A stretch of DNA of 9,159 bases, taken from NCBI GenBank assembly GCA_031261015.1, contig JAISKG010000017.1:1-9159 (forward strand), written 5' to 3'. Shown in pieces: positions 8,401 to 9,159 of this stretch. Both the position numbers and the translations under genes were made by a program. The stretch comes from Dysgonamonadaceae bacterium. Its GTDB lineage: Bacteria; Bacteroidota; Bacteroidia; Bacteroidales; Azobacteroidaceae. The notes below the pieces were generated by a model. The model saw only the letters and a program-made list of their open reading frames with translations, was not told where the DNA came from and did not search any database. Position 1 is the first letter of the stretch. Each line of letters starts with the position of its first letter.

Positions 8401-9159
8401 TTGTTTTACTTTCATCAAAGACAAGAAAGTGCATTTTGAAACGGTGCTGATTACGAAAAAACAACCGGATGAAAGTTTGACTTTGCAAATGGAAGTTTTC
8501 CGCGACCGCCTGTTGCCCGGACAATCGGAAGAATGGAAAATTTCGGTGAAAAACGCTGATAAAAAACCTGTTAGTGCGGAAATTCTGGCGGCGATGTACG
8601 ATGCTTCATTAGATAAAATCAAGGAGCACAACTGGTATTTCAATCCTTCGCGATCGCTTTCGCTTGCAACGCCTTACTGGCAATCGGAAGACATAGTTAA
8701 TATTTTGCATGACAGTCGGTCGTTGCCCGAAAAAAACGTGAACTATCCGGCGTTTACTTTTGATACATTTAATTGGTTTGGTTGGAATATTTCGTATCCG
8801 ATGTTGCGGGGTGGCATCAGAAATTCTATGTCTTATTCAAAGGCATCCGGTATGGATGTAGCGGATATAGCTGAAGATGAAATGATTGCCGAATCGGCAG
8901 TTATGGATCGCGCCAATGCGGTTCCGGCGCCCAAAGCAAAAGCCGCATCGCAAACGGAAGAAGCTGCCGAATCGCCTGTCCAAATCCGCCAAAATTTCAA
9001 CGAAACCTCCTTCTTCTATCCGCAATTAAAAACCAATGAAGCCGGCGAAACGCTCATTGCCTTTACTGTTCCCGAAAGCAATACTACGTGGAAATTCATG
9101 GGATTAGCTCATACCAAAGACCTGAAATTCGGACAAATCATGAAAGAAGCGATCAGTCA
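5453..9159 (+). CDS. Alpha-2-macroglobulin family protein, exported (C-terminus cut by window edge)
   Basis: The frame is open from ATG 5453 to the edge: 1235 full codons and no stop. The start gives a signal peptide (MKRYLFVIVMLISMYSLSA, then QN) with no lipobox Cys, so the protein is probably released into the periplasm or beyond rather than lipid-anchored like E. coli YfhM. Residues 20 to about 370 look helical, with a TPR-like stretch near 290-365. Beta-sandwich macroglobulin domains follow: TDRLTGKPVEGA near 490-502, the MG2 signature FTDRSLYRPGQTVYFKG at 575-591, and VEEYKRPTF at 664-672. Residues 1126-1180 are rich in Ala, Glu, Ser and Met, with no predicted fold. The A2M domain then begins (ETSFFYPQL near 1184-1192, then PESNTTWKFMGLAHTKDLKFG). 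The thioester (CxEQ) region, if present, lies outside the window. Family knowledge: these proteins trap proteases that cleave a bait region. The target here is unknown. The long helical N-terminus is usual for Bacteroidota members, as far as I recall. Confidence 0.92.
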   Translation, partial: MKRYLFVIVMLISMYSLSAQNALWNQVAELEKQSLPKSALEVVNRIYAEARAKGDGPELIKALIYQLKYETAIDQDRLPDWILEIETLAQKDTRPAEQAVLYSYLSELYSLYYQAHNYDINQRTAIQADSDTDFPADLREWTGNLFIRKIVDSAQRSIAPAKILQADDALQYKTILTEGESSRKLRPTLYDLLMYRAIDRLNNLAQNRQTQNYFPQTKLSDPADFEPVKTFVNLPVTAEKYNLVPQILNLYQQLLAFRLQTASGNQDLALLMVDLDRLDFVYHQTQTDAAEKNYLDALNTLKQQYASSEYCVEILYKEVLYYYANQQEKEQQEKIYALCREGIEKYPNYNRIGLLQNVCNQVTQGYWEAQSESVVYPGHDLELSLNYRNLSQLTIEIYRIQAEASAYLSSSASLYRNQGRLVETKKIDLTSPLPYEIYDTIIKIPMKELGIYEYVIYADSKKLDIVNKPFSVSRLAAIARTTDGKREFLVTDRLTGKPVEGAQIHLYKRNRNNSEQSAVQTVTTNALGLAVSDGDINMEYYTASFQEDTALLLSGTPWISNYRQKENTRQTLNLFTDRSLYRPGQTVYFKGIAYELGKNVQHAIPDKSYTLTLYDPNYKEIAKKTFKTNAFGSISGEFVIPQGLLNGYFLLQSDPDGASAGIQVEEYKRPTFDIRFDPNEQTYSLGDQVVVKGKVQTFSGINLQNAEVQYRITRQDHWLLGRMMRRNPVQTAEGQVQTNNDGSFSLTFPADRAFEDKERKNVYYTYTIEASVSDTNGETQSAQTSMAIGEKSMYLTIEGLQEVNAKEKLPDIRIDAWNLNARPVTAKGTYSIYKLKSNRPDVLDAPSGDWTTDQKVFSGDFESAKPIAIAAMKSWASGRYRMVVQSKDDQEREVEAQQDFTLASTQDKRPPVPVSEWIMQTKTECAVGETAEIIYGSAAKNVYVLYEIFQNDKKISASRFVLNNENRKITIPFLESYGDGISACFTFIKDKKVHFETVLITKKQPDESLTLQMEVFRDRLLPGQSEEWKISVKNADKKPVSAEILAAMYDASLDKIKEHNWYFNPSRSLSLATPYWQSEDIVNILHDSRSLPEKNVNYPAFTFDTFNWFGWNISYPMLRGGIRNSMSYSKASGMDVADIAEDEMIAESAVMDRANAVPAPKAKAASQTEEAAESPVQIRQNFNETSFFYPQLKTNEAGETLIAFTVPESNTTWKFMGLAHTKDLKFGQIMKEAIS

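Noticed and set aside
8287..8643. A 118-codon minus-strand frame inside the macroglobulin gene
   Set aside because: It is antisense to a well-supported A2M frame and has no recognisable features.

Overview
The window looks like an ordinary chromosomal segment of a member of the Bacteroidota, probably Bacteroidales. The evidence is an S46 dipeptidyl-peptidase, a large exported alpha-2-macroglobulin, candidate promoters of the Bacteroides type (TAnnTTTG at -7) and no Shine-Dalgarno sequence before any of the three starts. The DNA is moderately AT-rich and almost entirely coding. I see no mobile element, RNA gene, CRISPR array or sign of recent transfer.

There are three genes, and two run off the window edges. 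(1) From 3040 leftwards on the minus strand is a very long open frame of at least 1013 codons. It encodes two consecutive TldD/PmbA-type modules in one chain behind a signal peptide. The first module keeps the HExxxH zinc motif and the downstream Cys. The second has lost the motif, as TldE/PmbA has. It therefore reads as a natural, exported TldD-TldE-like fusion, cut at its C-terminus by the window edge. (2) From 5323 to 3203 on the minus strand is a complete S46 peptidase of the DPP7 type, with triad His84/Asp221/Ser642 and Gly660 in the S1 pocket. (3) From 5453 rightwards on the plus strand is a bacterial alpha-2-macroglobulin-like protein, 1235 residues visible, cut inside its A2M domain.

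The two intergenic gaps are short: 162 bp between genes 1 and 2, and 129 bp between the divergent genes 2 and 3. Both carry a near-identical 20-bp element (19 of 20 bases) in the same orientation, upstream of the fusion gene and upstream of dpp7. This suggests a shared operator or upstream promoter element.

All three products are predicted to leave the cytoplasm. One is an exopeptidase feeding on oligopeptides, one a candidate metalloprotease of unknown substrate, and one a candidate protease trap. The neighbourhood therefore looks like envelope proteolysis and its control. The functional link is inferred from position and the shared motif only.
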